Shown here piece after piece: positions 6,553 to 12,999 of a DNA stretch of 13,059 nucleotides. A program made the translations under genes and the position numbers. Below the pieces are notes generated by a model that was not told the DNA's origin, ran no database searches, and saw only the letters and a program-made list of their open reading frames with translations. Source of the DNA: an uncultured Clostridia bacterium (GTDB lineage: Bacteria; Bacillota; Clostridia; Christensenellales; Borkfalkiaceae); assembly GCA_905235815.1 (NCBI GenBank), contig CAJOMT010000029.1, positions 1 through 13,059 on the forward strand. Reading direction: 5' to 3'. The stretch's first letter is position 1; each line of letters begins with the position of its first letter.

Positions 6553-6900
6553 TTATTCAGATATTTTTTCTGTGTTATTTTCGTCTGACCACAGTCTCTC
6601 TAAATGATAAAAGAGTCGCATTTCGTCGTTAAAAATATGCAAAATAACGTCGCCAAAGTCAACGACTGCCCATCTGCCGTCGTCTAATCCTTCTTTTCTT
6701 ATTACTTCGCCGCCCTCCTTTTCAATCGCTTCTATTGCGTATTCCGCAAGCGATTTGACTTGTATTGCGGAGCGACCGCTCGCAACGATAAAATAATCTG
6801 CTAAAACAGTTTTTTCTTTAACGTCTAATTTTACTATGTCGTGCGCCTTTTTAGCCGACAGCGTTTCGCAAATGATTTGCGCTTTTTTTATAGAATCCAT
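6553..6900 (-). CDS. rsfS: Ribosomal silencing factor RsfS
   Basis: RsfS (YbeB/Iojap family) binds uL14 of the 50S subunit and blocks 30S joining in starved cells. The 115-residue product shows the family line: AQIICETLSAKKAHDIVKLD, ADYFIVASGRSAIQVKSLAE, GLDDGRWAVVDFGDVILHIF and FYHLERLW. I start it at the ATG at 6900, because GGAGG lies about 5 nt upstream in the last codons of nadD-yqeK; in-frame ATGs at 6936 and 6921 would overlap that gene without such a site. It ends the nth operon, in the order known from Bacillus and clostridia (nadD, yqeK, rsfS). No terminator hairpin was found in the 37 nt before the convergent small gene. Confidence 0.94.
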   Translation of the reverse strand: MDSIKKAQIICETLSAKKAHDIVKLDVKEKTVLADYFIVASGRSAIQVKSLAEYAIEAIEKEGGEVIRKEGLDDGRWAVVDFGDVILHIFNDEMRLFYHLERLWSDENNTEKISE

Positions 6901-6901
6901 A

Positions 6902-8032
6902 TTAACCTCCGTATTTTTCATAGTATTGCAACGCATTGAGCGTTTCTTTGTAAATAGTCTTATTTTCCGCTTTTAAAAATTCAACGCTGCGCTTTAAACA
7001 AAGATAAAAACCTCTGTAAAAATCTTCAAAAACGGCAGTCCTTAATTCTTCGACTTCCGCATAGTGTCTGCTCGGTTCTATCATATCCGCAACGTACACT
7101 ATTTTGGCGAGATCGCACATTCCCGCTTTTCCGCTCGTGTGATAGGTTATTGCCTCTAATATCTCCTCATCATCAATTCCCAGAACTTCTCGTGCCACGT
7201 AGCCGCCTAAAAATTGATGAATTACGCTTTCGGGAACGCCTTCCGGCAACACGAAATCGCCATAATCTCTATAATCGAGATATTTTGCCGAATCGTGCAA
7301 AAGAGCCGCCAAAACCGTCTTTTTTTTATCTACTTTAAGTTGTTTTGCAAGCTTTAACGACGTTAATATAACGCCTTTGGTATGAACTATCCTGCTGTGC
7401 TTTAAATTTGCTTTTACAAAATCAAAATATTTATCCGATTTATACAATTCGTGCGAGTCGATATATTCTTCGACTTTTTCATCGGTCATACCTGCCGTCG
7501 AAAGTCCTAACATCTTCGTGATTTTATATTCGGTACTCGATAAAGTACTGCCGACGTAATCGATAATCTTTACTTCTCCATCGAACCGTTTTTTGAACTT
7601 TTCAATCGCCATATCGGCGGTTCCCTCGCCGCTCCTCGTGTCTACGGCTAAAACGGCATATTTCAGTATCTCGTCAGGATTTTTCCACTCCGAAAAAGTT
7701 AATAACATATCCGTGCCCATAGGGAAAATTATTTCATAATCCGGATATTTTTCCTTTATCGCCTTTAAAGTGAGATATGAATAACTCTTTCCGCCACGCA
7801 AAATCTCGTAATCGCTCACCTCGACATTTTCGATCTCGGAAAACGCAAGTTTACACATTGCGATCCTATCATTTCCATCGGCAGGATATAGACTTTCTTT
7901 ATGGGGCGGAATTGCCGTCGGCATTATTATGAACTTGTCCGGCTTAAACTGCTCGGCGCAAGCTTTTGCCAAAGCGATATGCTCGCTTTGCGGCGGATCG
8001 AAAGTTCCGCCGAAAAAAATCAATCTTTTCAT
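6902..8032 (-). CDS. Fusion: NadD nucleotidyltransferase plus YqeK HD-domain Ap4A hydrolase
   Basis: Residues 1-198 match NadD, which makes nicotinate adenine dinucleotide from NaMN and ATP: FFGGTFDPP (7-14), IPPHK (41-45), MGTDML with SEWK, and SSTEYK (165-170). Residues of about 206-376 match YqeK, a metal-dependent HD phosphohydrolase that splits Ap4A symmetrically: HTKGV, the HD pair at 246-247 (LLHDSAK), HQFLGGYVAREV, ITYHTSGKAGM and YVADMIEPSRHY, so all expected metal ligands are present. In Bacillus these are two adjacent genes; here they are one frame. In the NadD half the HxGH motif reads QSEH and the SSTxIR motif reads SSTEYK, both weakened. The ATG at 8032 has only a poor ribosome binding site, and rsfS follows at 2 nt spacing. 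A plus-strand gene separates it from yhbY. Confidence 0.9.
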   Translation of the reverse strand: MKRLIFFGGTFDPPQSEHIALAKACAEQFKPDKFIIMPTAIPPHKESLYPADGNDRIAMCKLAFSEIENVEVSDYEILRGGKSYSYLTLKAIKEKYPDYEIIFPMGTDMLLTFSEWKNPDEILKYAVLAVDTRSGEGTADMAIEKFKKRFDGEVKIIDYVGSTLSSTEYKITKMLGLSTAGMTDEKVEEYIDSHELYKSDKYFDFVKANLKHSRIVHTKGVILTSLKLAKQLKVDKKKTVLAALLHDSAKYLDYRDYGDFVLPEGVPESVIHQFLGGYVAREVLGIDDEEILEAITYHTSGKAGMCDLAKIVYVADMIEPSRHYAEVEELRTAVFEDFYRGFYLCLKRSVEFLKAENKTIYKETLNALQYYEKYGG

Positions 8033-8099
8033 TTACCGTTTGATTGCAGACCTTTTTGTCAATAATTTAAAGAGTACAAACTTTGTAGGTATCATTATT

Positions 8100-8885
8100 A
8101 TGAGTAAAACTTTTATTTCTTACGTATTTGACGGCGTATCTACTGCATTTATGTCCTTTCTGATTGCTTACGCAATCTCATTTTTCTACTTAAAAAACAG
8201 ACTTGCAGCAATAGCTATAAGTATTTGTTTAAGTGCGGCAACAGTCAGCATTTATATAATTTTTGCCATGCGAAAGCGAAAAAAATTTTTCATTAAAAAA
8301 ACGGAAGAAAACAGTTTTTCATCGTGCAAGCGTGCGCTTTGTCTGATGGAAGAAACTAAAGCAATTTCGCTTATCATTTCGGCGCTAAATAAAAGCGGAA
8401 AGCAAGTCGTTGAAAACGACGGCAATTTTGTCATTAACGAATATGTTATTACTTGCCGTTTTACCGTCGAACCGATTTCCGCCGACGATATTTTAACAAT
8501 TTATAAGTCGTTACCGAGTGGAAAAAAGCTACTATTTTTCGGGAATGAATTTTCCGAAAAAGCGCAAGCTTTGCCTGAATTTACAGACTCTCAAATATCG
8601 ATCAAAGGAATCGACGAAGTCTACAAGCTACTTAAAGACACCGATAGTTTACCTGCCGAGTCTGCCCTTCCAAAACGCAAAAAGAATAAAATCAAAACAC
8701 TTTTAAAAGGTACTTTCAATAAGAAAAAAGCAGGAGGATTTGCACTTTACGGATCTTCGCTTCTATTGCTCAGCAGATTCGTTTTTTATCCGCTATGGTA
8801 TATATTAAGCGGTACGCTGTTTTTATTCTACGCAATCACCATTAAATTTTTTGCGGCAAGCGACAACGTTAAAGAATATGTTTGA
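8100..8885 (+). CDS. Four-helix membrane protein with central soluble domain, unknown function
   Basis: A 261-residue protein with two N-terminal hydrophobic helices (about 9-30 and 35-57), a basic stop-transfer RKRKKFFIKK, a soluble alpha/beta domain (about 75-185), a lysine-rich stretch (190-210), and two C-terminal helices (about 214-230 and 232-252). Basic residues place the soluble domain in the cytoplasm. That domain has alternating strands (VVENDGNFVINEYVITCRF, KKLLFFGNEF, SQISIKGIDEVYKLLKD), reminiscent of nuclease-fold domains, but I see no catalytic signature and assign no function. I take the ATG at 8100; the frame stays open upstream to 7929, but that would cover the nadD start in antisense. 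Only a weak AGGT precedes the ATG. The gene is opposite to the operon it interrupts and overlaps the yhbY 3' end by 17 bp. Confidence 0.72.
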   Translation: MSKTFISYVFDGVSTAFMSFLIAYAISFFYLKNRLAAIAISICLSAATVSIYIIFAMRKRKKFFIKKTEENSFSSCKRALCLMEETKAISLIISALNKSGKQVVENDGNFVINEYVITCRFTVEPISADDILTIYKSLPSGKKLLFFGNEFSEKAQALPEFTDSQISIKGIDEVYKLLKDTDSLPAESALPKRKKNKIKTLLKGTFNKKKAGGFALYGSSLLLLSRFVFYPLWYILSGTLFLFYAITIKFFAASDNVKEYV

Positions 8886-9156
8886 CGTTTTCTTTTGTGC
8901 TATATCTGTATAAAACGATTTTGCGCCCTATCGTACATACGACGTCGCCATTTAATTTTTCTGCCAACTCGTCGGCAATAGCACCAATATCGTCGTCTAC
9001 GTTTTTCAATACGCTTAATTTTATTATTTCACGCTTATTTAAAGCGTCGCTTAAACCTTCTAACATACTTTCGCTTACTCCGCCTTTGCCTATCTGTCCG
9101 ATAGGCTCTATTTTTTGCGCGTAAGATCTTAAAATACTTCTCTCTTTAGTCGTCAT
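8869..9156 (-). CDS. yhbY: YhbY/YqeI ribosome-associated RNA-binding protein (CRM domain)
   Basis: A 95-residue CRS1-YhbY (CRM) domain protein that binds pre-50S particles. It has the expected RSYAQKIEPIGQIGKGGVSE segment with the GxxG RNA-binding loop, ALNKREIIKLSVLKN, and the closing VVCTIGRKIVLYR strand. AGAGG precedes the ATG by about 7 nt, and the gene starts 8 nt after the obgE stop, so it is co-transcribed with obgE, as in many Bacillota. Its final 17 bp overlap, tail to tail, with the plus-strand membrane protein gene. Confidence 0.93.
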   Translation of the reverse strand: MTTKERSILRSYAQKIEPIGQIGKGGVSESMLEGLSDALNKREIIKLSVLKNVDDDIGAIADELAEKLNGDVVCTIGRKIVLYRYSTKENVKHIL

Positions 9157-9164
9157 ATTATCCT

Positions 9165-10433
9165 CTAATCAATAAAATCAAATTCAATATCGCCTATTAC
9201 TACCGTATCGCCGTCGTGAACTCCTCTTTTTCGTAAAGCGTCGATTACGCCGTAATCCTTTAACGTCTTTTGCATATACGCAAGCGAATCCATATCGTTT
9301 ATTACAACGTTTCTCGCAAGCATTTTTACGATTGGCCCGTCCACCACGTATACGCCGTCCTCTTCGTCAAAATAAATTTCAAATTCTGTCGAACTTGCCT
9401 TTTCATACTTAAATTCTTCGTGCGGGATCGGTTCGGGTTTCGGTAAGTCTTTTAAGACGGAAAACGTTTCTTTTATAACTTCTTCAAGCCCCTCTCCGTT
9501 TATTGCTGACACGCAAAATACTTTGCGCTTGCCCCTTAACTTCTTCTTAAAAGTTTTAACGTTCTCTTCAGCCCCGTAAATATCGCACTTGTTCAATACG
9601 ACTATTTGCGGAAGTTCTGACAACACCTTTGAATAACTTTTAAGTTCCTTATTTATCTTTTTATAGTCCTCGTATGGATCTCTGCCTTCAATTCCCGAAA
9701 TATCTACAACGTGAATGAGCATTCTCGTCCTTTCGATATGCCTTAAAAATTCAAGTCCGAGCCCTGCCCCGTCTGCCGCCCCCTCTATAATACCGGGAAT
9801 ATCGGCACAGACAAAACTGTCATCATAATATTTCACTACGCCGAGATTTGGCGAAAGCGTCGTAAAATGATAATCGGCTATTTTCGGCTTTGCCGCCGAA
9901 ATTTTAGAAAGCAACGTTGACTTACCTACGTTCGGAAAACCCACAAGCCCAACGTCTGCAATAGTTTTAAGTTCGAGTATAACCTTTCGTGCCTCGATCT
10001 TTTCGCCCGTTTGAGAAAAATGCGGAGTGTGTCTGCGGCTCGTGCAGAACTTAACGTTTCCTTTGCCGCCTTTGCCGCCCTCTAAAACTAAATGTTTTTG
10101 CCCGTCGTAATAAATATCGCAAATAATATTTCCGCTCTCATAATCCCTTACGAGCGTTCCAAGCGGCAATGATATATATAGGTTCTCGCCGGTTTTGCCG
10201 TAACGATTGTTCGGTTCGCCTCTGCCACCGTTTTCGGCTACGTATTTATGCTTGAAATGGAAATCGATCAAACTGGTTTTATGTCTATCTCCGACAAAAT
10301 AAATACTGCCGCCGTCGCCGCCGTCGCCGCCGTCCGGTCCGCCTCTGGCAACGCCTTTATAGCGTATAAACGACGTCATACCGTCGCCGCCGTCACCGGA
10401 TTTTAAAGTTATAATTTCCTTATCTACAAACAT
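9165..10433 (-). CDS. obgE: Obg-family GTPase, ribosome assembly and stress
   Basis: An essential GTPase of 422 residues acting in late 50S assembly and stress signalling. Domain order: glycine-rich Obg fold (1-158, with GDGGDG and GGPDGGDGGDGG repeats), a G domain with G1 GFPNVGKS (165-172), Thr191 of switch I, DIPG (211-214), NKCD (281-284) and SA (309-310), and a C-terminal OCT domain (about 340-422, ending DTVVIGDIEFDF). Full-length for the clostridial type. The ATG follows the nth stop by 2 nt and has AGGAAA about 10 nt upstream. Unlike many genomes, no rplU-rpmA pair precedes it; nth takes that place. Confidence 0.97.
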   Translation of the reverse strand: MFVDKEIITLKSGDGGDGMTSFIRYKGVARGGPDGGDGGDGGSIYFVGDRHKTSLIDFHFKHKYVAENGGRGEPNNRYGKTGENLYISLPLGTLVRDYESGNIICDIYYDGQKHLVLEGGKGGKGNVKFCTSRRHTPHFSQTGEKIEARKVILELKTIADVGLVGFPNVGKSTLLSKISAAKPKIADYHFTTLSPNLGVVKYYDDSFVCADIPGIIEGAADGAGLGLEFLRHIERTRMLIHVVDISGIEGRDPYEDYKKINKELKSYSKVLSELPQIVVLNKCDIYGAEENVKTFKKKLRGKRKVFCVSAINGEGLEEVIKETFSVLKDLPKPEPIPHEEFKYEKASSTEFEIYFDEEDGVYVVDGPIVKMLARNVVINDMDSLAYMQKTLKDYGVIDALRKRGVHDGDTVVIGDIEFDFID

Positions 10434-10435
10434 TG

Positions 10436-11068
10436 TTAAATTTCCTTTTTATCGTATTCGCAGAATTCTTTTATCTGACAAATTTCGCATTTCGGCTTTC
10501 TGGATTCGCACACCTTTCTGCCGTGCCATATCAAGCAATGGTGCATTGTTGACCACTCGTTTTCATCAATCGCTTTCATCAGCCCGTTTTCAACTTCGAG
10601 CGGCGTCTTGCCTTTTGCTATACCTATTCGGTTCGAAACCCTGAAAACGTGCGTATCAACGGCTATCGCATTGCCGTTAAATCCAACAGCATAGACGACG
10701 TTTGCCGTCTTTCTGCCTACGCCAGCTAATGACCGTAAATTTTCTAAGTCTGACGGCACGTTGCCGTCAAATTTCTCAATAATATCCTTAGATGCGGACA
10801 AAATATGCTGCGCCTTGGTTTTATACAGTCCGCAAGAATATATATATTCTTCAAGCGTTTCAGCGCTTAAAGCGCACATTTTTTCGGGCGTATTTGCTAC
10901 TCGGAATAATTTTTCGGTAACCTTATTTACTCTTTCGTCAGTGCATTGCGCAGAAAGAATTACCGCAACAAGCAATTCGTAAACGCTATCGAATTTTAAT
11001 GCCGGCTTCGCATTCGGATATGCAGTCTCCAAAGTGCTAACGACCTTTGCTACTTTATCTTTATTCAC
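10436..11068 (-). CDS. nth: Endonuclease III
   Basis: A bifunctional DNA glycosylase and AP lyase that removes oxidised pyrimidines. The 210-residue protein has the helix-hairpin-helix LAGVGRKTANVVY with catalytic Lys120, the AVDTHVFR segment with Asp138, and the C-x6-C-x2-C-x5-C cluster motif at Cys187, 194, 197 and 203 that holds the [4Fe-4S] cluster; spacing matches the E. coli enzyme. I place the start at GTG 11068, 7 nt after GGAG. An ATG two bases earlier is followed at once by TGA in its own frame, so it cannot start the protein. First gene of the obgE operon behind a strong promoter. Confidence 0.95.
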   Translation of the reverse strand: MNKDKVAKVVSTLETAYPNAKPALKFDSVYELLVAVILSAQCTDERVNKVTEKLFRVANTPEKMCALSAETLEEYIYSCGLYKTKAQHILSASKDIIEKFDGNVPSDLENLRSLAGVGRKTANVVYAVGFNGNAIAVDTHVFRVSNRIGIAKGKTPLEVENGLMKAIDENEWSTMHHCLIWHGRKVCESRKPKCEICQIKEFCEYDKKEI

Positions 11069-11097
11069 ATTTTTCTCCGAAGTATATCGCTTTATTC

Positions 11098-11126
11098 ATT
11101 TTATCACAAAAAAGTTGAATAGACAA
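11098..11126 (-). promoter_or_regulatory. Promoter of the nth-obgE operon
   Basis: On the minus strand TTGTCT (11126-11121), a 17-nt spacer, TAAAAT (11103-11098), with TG one base before the -10. It lies about 30 nt before the nth start and just after the terminator of the preceding transcription unit. The -35 partly abuts the terminator's T-run. Confidence 0.78.
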
Positions 11127-11129
11127 ATG

Positions 11130-11167
11130 AAAAACGGCGTTTTCAAAATTTTTTGAGAAAACGCCGT
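11130..11167 (-). terminator. Intrinsic terminator after the Rrf2 regulator gene
   Basis: Read on the minus strand, ACGGCGTTTTC and GAAAACGCCGT form an 11-bp stem around a 12-nt loop, followed by TTTT and then CATTT. It begins 5 nt after the stop codon of the regulator gene and separates the cysK unit from the nth unit. The T-run is short, so some read-through is possible. Confidence 0.75.
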
Positions 11168-11172
11168 CTATT

Positions 11173-11598
11173 TTATACTGTTTTTCCGCTAAATTGCGAT
11201 AGTGTAACGTCTTTAAGCGAAATACTCGCAAAATAGCCGTCTATAAGCGCATAAAAATCTTGCCACAACTTCAAAGTTTTACAAAATGACGATCTATTAC
11301 AAGGCTTGGAACATTCAGTCATACATTCAACGGGATATATATCGCCTTCGGCAATCTTTAAGATTTCTCCGACGTTATATTCTTCACTTGGCCTATTCAG
11401 TTTATACCCTCCGCCTTTACCGTGTTTTCCGTCTACCAATCCCGCTTTCGACAGATCTGACATAATACTCTCAATGTACTTTGGAGATATTTCTTGCCTT
11501 GCCGCAATACTTCCCAAAGGAATATAATCGTCACTATCTTGCTCTGCAAGATCGACCATTGCCCTTAATGCATATCTTCCCCTTGTGGATATTTTCAT
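11173..11598 (-). CDS. Rrf2-family transcriptional regulator, CymR/IscR-like
   Basis: A 141-residue winged-helix regulator of the Rrf2 family: MKISTRGRYALRAMVDLA (first helix), IAARQEISPKYIESIMSDLS (recognition helix), GKHGKGGGYKL (wing), then VGEILKIAEGDI leading into the sensor part. Four cysteines (92, 96, 100, 106) stand where IscR and NsrR carry their Fe-S ligands, so cluster binding is likely. B. subtilis CymR, the cysteine-metabolism repressor that works by binding CysK, lacks such a set. The gene follows cysK by 3 nt and has GAGG in the end of cysK. This arrangement suggests control of sulfur or cysteine supply, possibly with its own cysK promoter as a target. Fe-S sensing versus CysK partnering cannot be decided from sequence. 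Confidence 0.9.
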   Translation of the reverse strand: MKISTRGRYALRAMVDLAEQDSDDYIPLGSIAARQEISPKYIESIMSDLSKAGLVDGKHGKGGGYKLNRPSEEYNVGEILKIAEGDIYPVECMTECSKPCNRSSFCKTLKLWQDFYALIDGYFASISLKDVTLSQFSGKTV

Positions 11599-11601
11599 TT
11601 T

Positions 11602-12527
11602 TTAATCCTCGTAAAGCGCAGTTGAGAGATATCTGTCGCCACCGTCCGGAAGTAATACTACGATATTTTTACCTTTATTCTCATCTCTTTTCGCAAGTTG
11701 TATGGCTCCCCATATCGCAGCGCCGGAAGAAATACCTACCAAAAATCCTTCTTTTCTGCCTACCATTCTACCGGTCTTGAATGCGTCGTCATCGGCAACT
11801 GTTATTATCTCATCGTAAATACCGGTATTTAATACTTCGGGCACAAACCCTGCGCCTATTCCTTGAATTTTATGACTACCCTTTTCGCCTTTTGATAATA
11901 CCGGCGAAGAAAGCGGCTCGACCGCTACGACTTTCACGTCCGGATTTTTACCTTTCAGATATTCTCCGACGCCCGTTATTGTTCCGCCCGTACCTACGCC
12001 GGCGACAAATATATCGACGTTTCCGTCAGTGCATATATTTCTTTGGCGGTCGTTTCTCTATGTATTTGCGGATTTGCAGGGTTTACGAATTGCCCGGCAA
12101 TAAATGAATGCGGAATTGTAGCCGCAAGTTCGTTCGCCTTAGCAATTGCGCCGCTCATTCCTTTTGCGCCTTCAGTTAAAACGATTTCAGCGCCGTATGC
12201 TTTCATTAGTTTGCGGCGCTCTATCGACATCGTTTCCGGCATAACTATAATTATTTTATAGCCCTTTGCAGTCGCAACTGAAGCAAGACCGATACCCGTA
12301 TTACCGGACGTAGCCTCGATTATTACCGAATCCGGTTTTAAAATGCCTTTCTTTTCCGCGTCTTCTATCATCGATTTAGCGATTCTGTCTTTAACAGAAC
12401 CCGCCGGATTAAAGTATTCGAGTTTCGCAATGATTTTAGCGTCTAAATTAAACTCTTTTTCGATATGTTTGAGTTCGATAAGAGGGGTTTTGCCTATGAG
12501 TTCATCAATTGAATTATATACTTTCAT
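11602..12527 (-). pseudogene. cysK: Cysteine synthase (O-acetylserine sulfhydrylase), one-base frameshift
   Basis: CysK makes cysteine from O-acetylserine and sulfide using PLP. The 5' part (12527 to about 12031) encodes GKTPLIEL, FNPAGSVKDR with the PLP lysine, ATSGNTG, and FVNPANPQIHRETTAKEIYA, then runs into a stop at 11996. The remaining protein continues at once in another frame: TDGNVDIFVAGVGTGGTITG (PLP phosphate loop), KIQGIGAGFVP, GISSGA and LLPDGGDRYLST. Reading GCA CTG instead of GCA ACT GAC near 12030 explains the break; adding one base gives 308 residues, the usual CysK length. Everything else is intact, so this is a fresh mutation or a sequence error. No slippery heptamer is visible. 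AGGTAGGT precedes the ATG, and a Rrf2 regulator gene follows in the same unit. Confidence 0.9.
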
Positions 12528-12561
12528 TTAATTACCTACCTTTTTAGTATGTTATAATATT

Positions 12562-12590
12562 ATATTATTCGAAATGAAATAAAATGTCAA
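12562..12590 (-). promoter_or_regulatory. Promoter of cysK and the regulator gene
   Basis: On the minus strand a consensus TTGACA (12590-12585), a 17-nt spacer and TAATAT (12567-12562). An AT-rich self-complementary stretch, ATAATATTAT, lies at and just after the -10 and could be an operator for the Rrf2 protein encoded in this unit, which is speculative. Confidence 0.75.
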
Positions 12591-12628
12591 GTAATTTTTC
12601 AAAATTTCAAAAAATATAATAAAATTAC

Positions 12629-12657
12629 TTTACAAATAATATACAATTTGGTAAAAT
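12629..12657 (+). promoter_or_regulatory. Promoter of the tRNA-Val gene
   Basis: TTTACA (12629-12634), a 17-nt spacer and TAAAAT (12652-12657), with TG one base before the -10. The predicted start of transcription is about 9 nt before the tRNA. It is divergent from the cysK promoter, the two -35 boxes lying 38 nt apart. Confidence 0.75.
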
Positions 12658-12670
12658 TATTAAGCAAGTT

Positions 12671-12749
<79 letters not shown>

Positions 12750-12754
12750 TTTAC

Positions 12755-12814
12755 AAAAACCTGCCTTTGGGCAGGTTTTCTTTTTTAACGGGAGCGGTAG
12801 GATACTGAAATAAC
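12755..12814 (+). repeat. 60-bp direct repeat, copy 1
   Basis: Identical over 60 bases to 13000-13059. It contains the whole tRNA terminator, then a T-run, AACGGGAGCGGTAGG and ATACTGAAATAAC. The start-to-start distance is 245 bp. Beyond copy 1 the sequence continues into the tRNA-like fold; copy 2 is cut by the window edge. Confidence 0.97.
12756..12786 (+). terminator. Intrinsic terminator of tRNA-Val
   Basis: AAAACCTGCC-TTTG-GGCAGGTTTT, a perfect 10-bp stem, then C and six T. It begins 7 nt after the tRNA CCA. The same hairpin recurs at 13001-13031 as part of the repeat. Confidence 0.92.
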
Positions 12815-12876
12815 GTAGCGCTCCGTTACTCTTCGCTTACCTTGCTTCGCAAGGACGAGCCCTACCGCCCCCACCA
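12790..12876 (+). other. tRNA-derived foldable element ending in CCA
   Basis: The ends GGGAGCGGTAGG (12790-12801) and CCTACCGCCCCC (12861-12872) pair at 11 of 12 positions, and the 3' arm is followed by ACCA. Inside, CCTTGC-TTC-GCAAGG (12840-12854) is a perfect hairpin, and AACG/CGTT near 12812-12827 forms a second one. Positions 12856-12876 repeat the last 21 nt of the neighbouring tRNA-Val exactly. ACGTAGC (12813) and TACCTTG (12838) match the same tRNA in order. It is most simply a decayed and rearranged tRNA copy, or a small structured RNA built from one. It has no proper cloverleaf or anticodon arm. Confidence 0.6.
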
Positions 12877-12882
12877 CGTCGG

Positions 12883-12909
12883 AGCAAGACTTTTTAGTCT
12901 TGCTTTTTT
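12883..12909 (+). terminator. Terminator-like hairpin behind the tRNA-derived element
   Basis: AGCAAGAC-TTTTTA-GTCTTGCT, an 8-bp stem, followed by five T. It starts 6 nt after the CCA of the element, mirroring the tRNA-terminator layout just upstream. An overlapping alternative hairpin, GCTTTTTTGC/GCAAAAAAGC (12902-12923), competes with it. Confidence 0.55.
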
Positions 12910-12939
12910 GCTTGCAAAAAAGCAAAGACTTTATAGCCT

Positions 12940-12991
12940 GCTCCTCCTTGTCCCACAAATCTTTTGCTTTTAGCAAAATCTTTGTAGGAGC
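12940..12991 (+). repeat. Long imperfect hairpin in the repeat spacer
   Basis: Nested inverted repeats: GCTCCT with AGGAGC (12940-12945 and 12986-12991), ACAAA with TTTGT, and TTTTGCT-TTT-AGCAAAA at the tip. GAGCCCTA at the 3' side also matches the tRNA 3' region, and the repeated terminator follows 5 nt later. The spacer holds no convincing gene. Confidence 0.6.
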
Positions 12992-12999
12992 CCTAATAT

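Noticed and set aside
6901..6936. rsfS starting further upstream
   Set aside because: It would overlap nadD-yqeK and ignore the strong GGAGG before the ATG at 6900.
8040..8068. Promoter TTGATT-17-TAATTT for the plus-strand membrane gene
   Set aside because: The -10 matches only three of six consensus positions; in such AT-rich sequence this is not enough to call.
7929..8099. N-terminal extension of the plus-strand membrane protein
   Set aside because: The extension is antisense to the nadD start, not membrane-like, and ahead of a more natural N-terminus at 8100.
12026..12040. Programmed ribosomal frameshift in cysK
   Set aside because: A -1 shift would restore the frame, but no slippery heptamer is present and cysK is not known to use frameshifting; a one-base loss is simpler.
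12785..12976. A 63-codon minus-strand reading frame in the repeat region
   Set aside because: It is built from the inverted repeats and tRNA-derived sequence, has no ribosome binding site, and reads antisense through the terminator-like hairpin.
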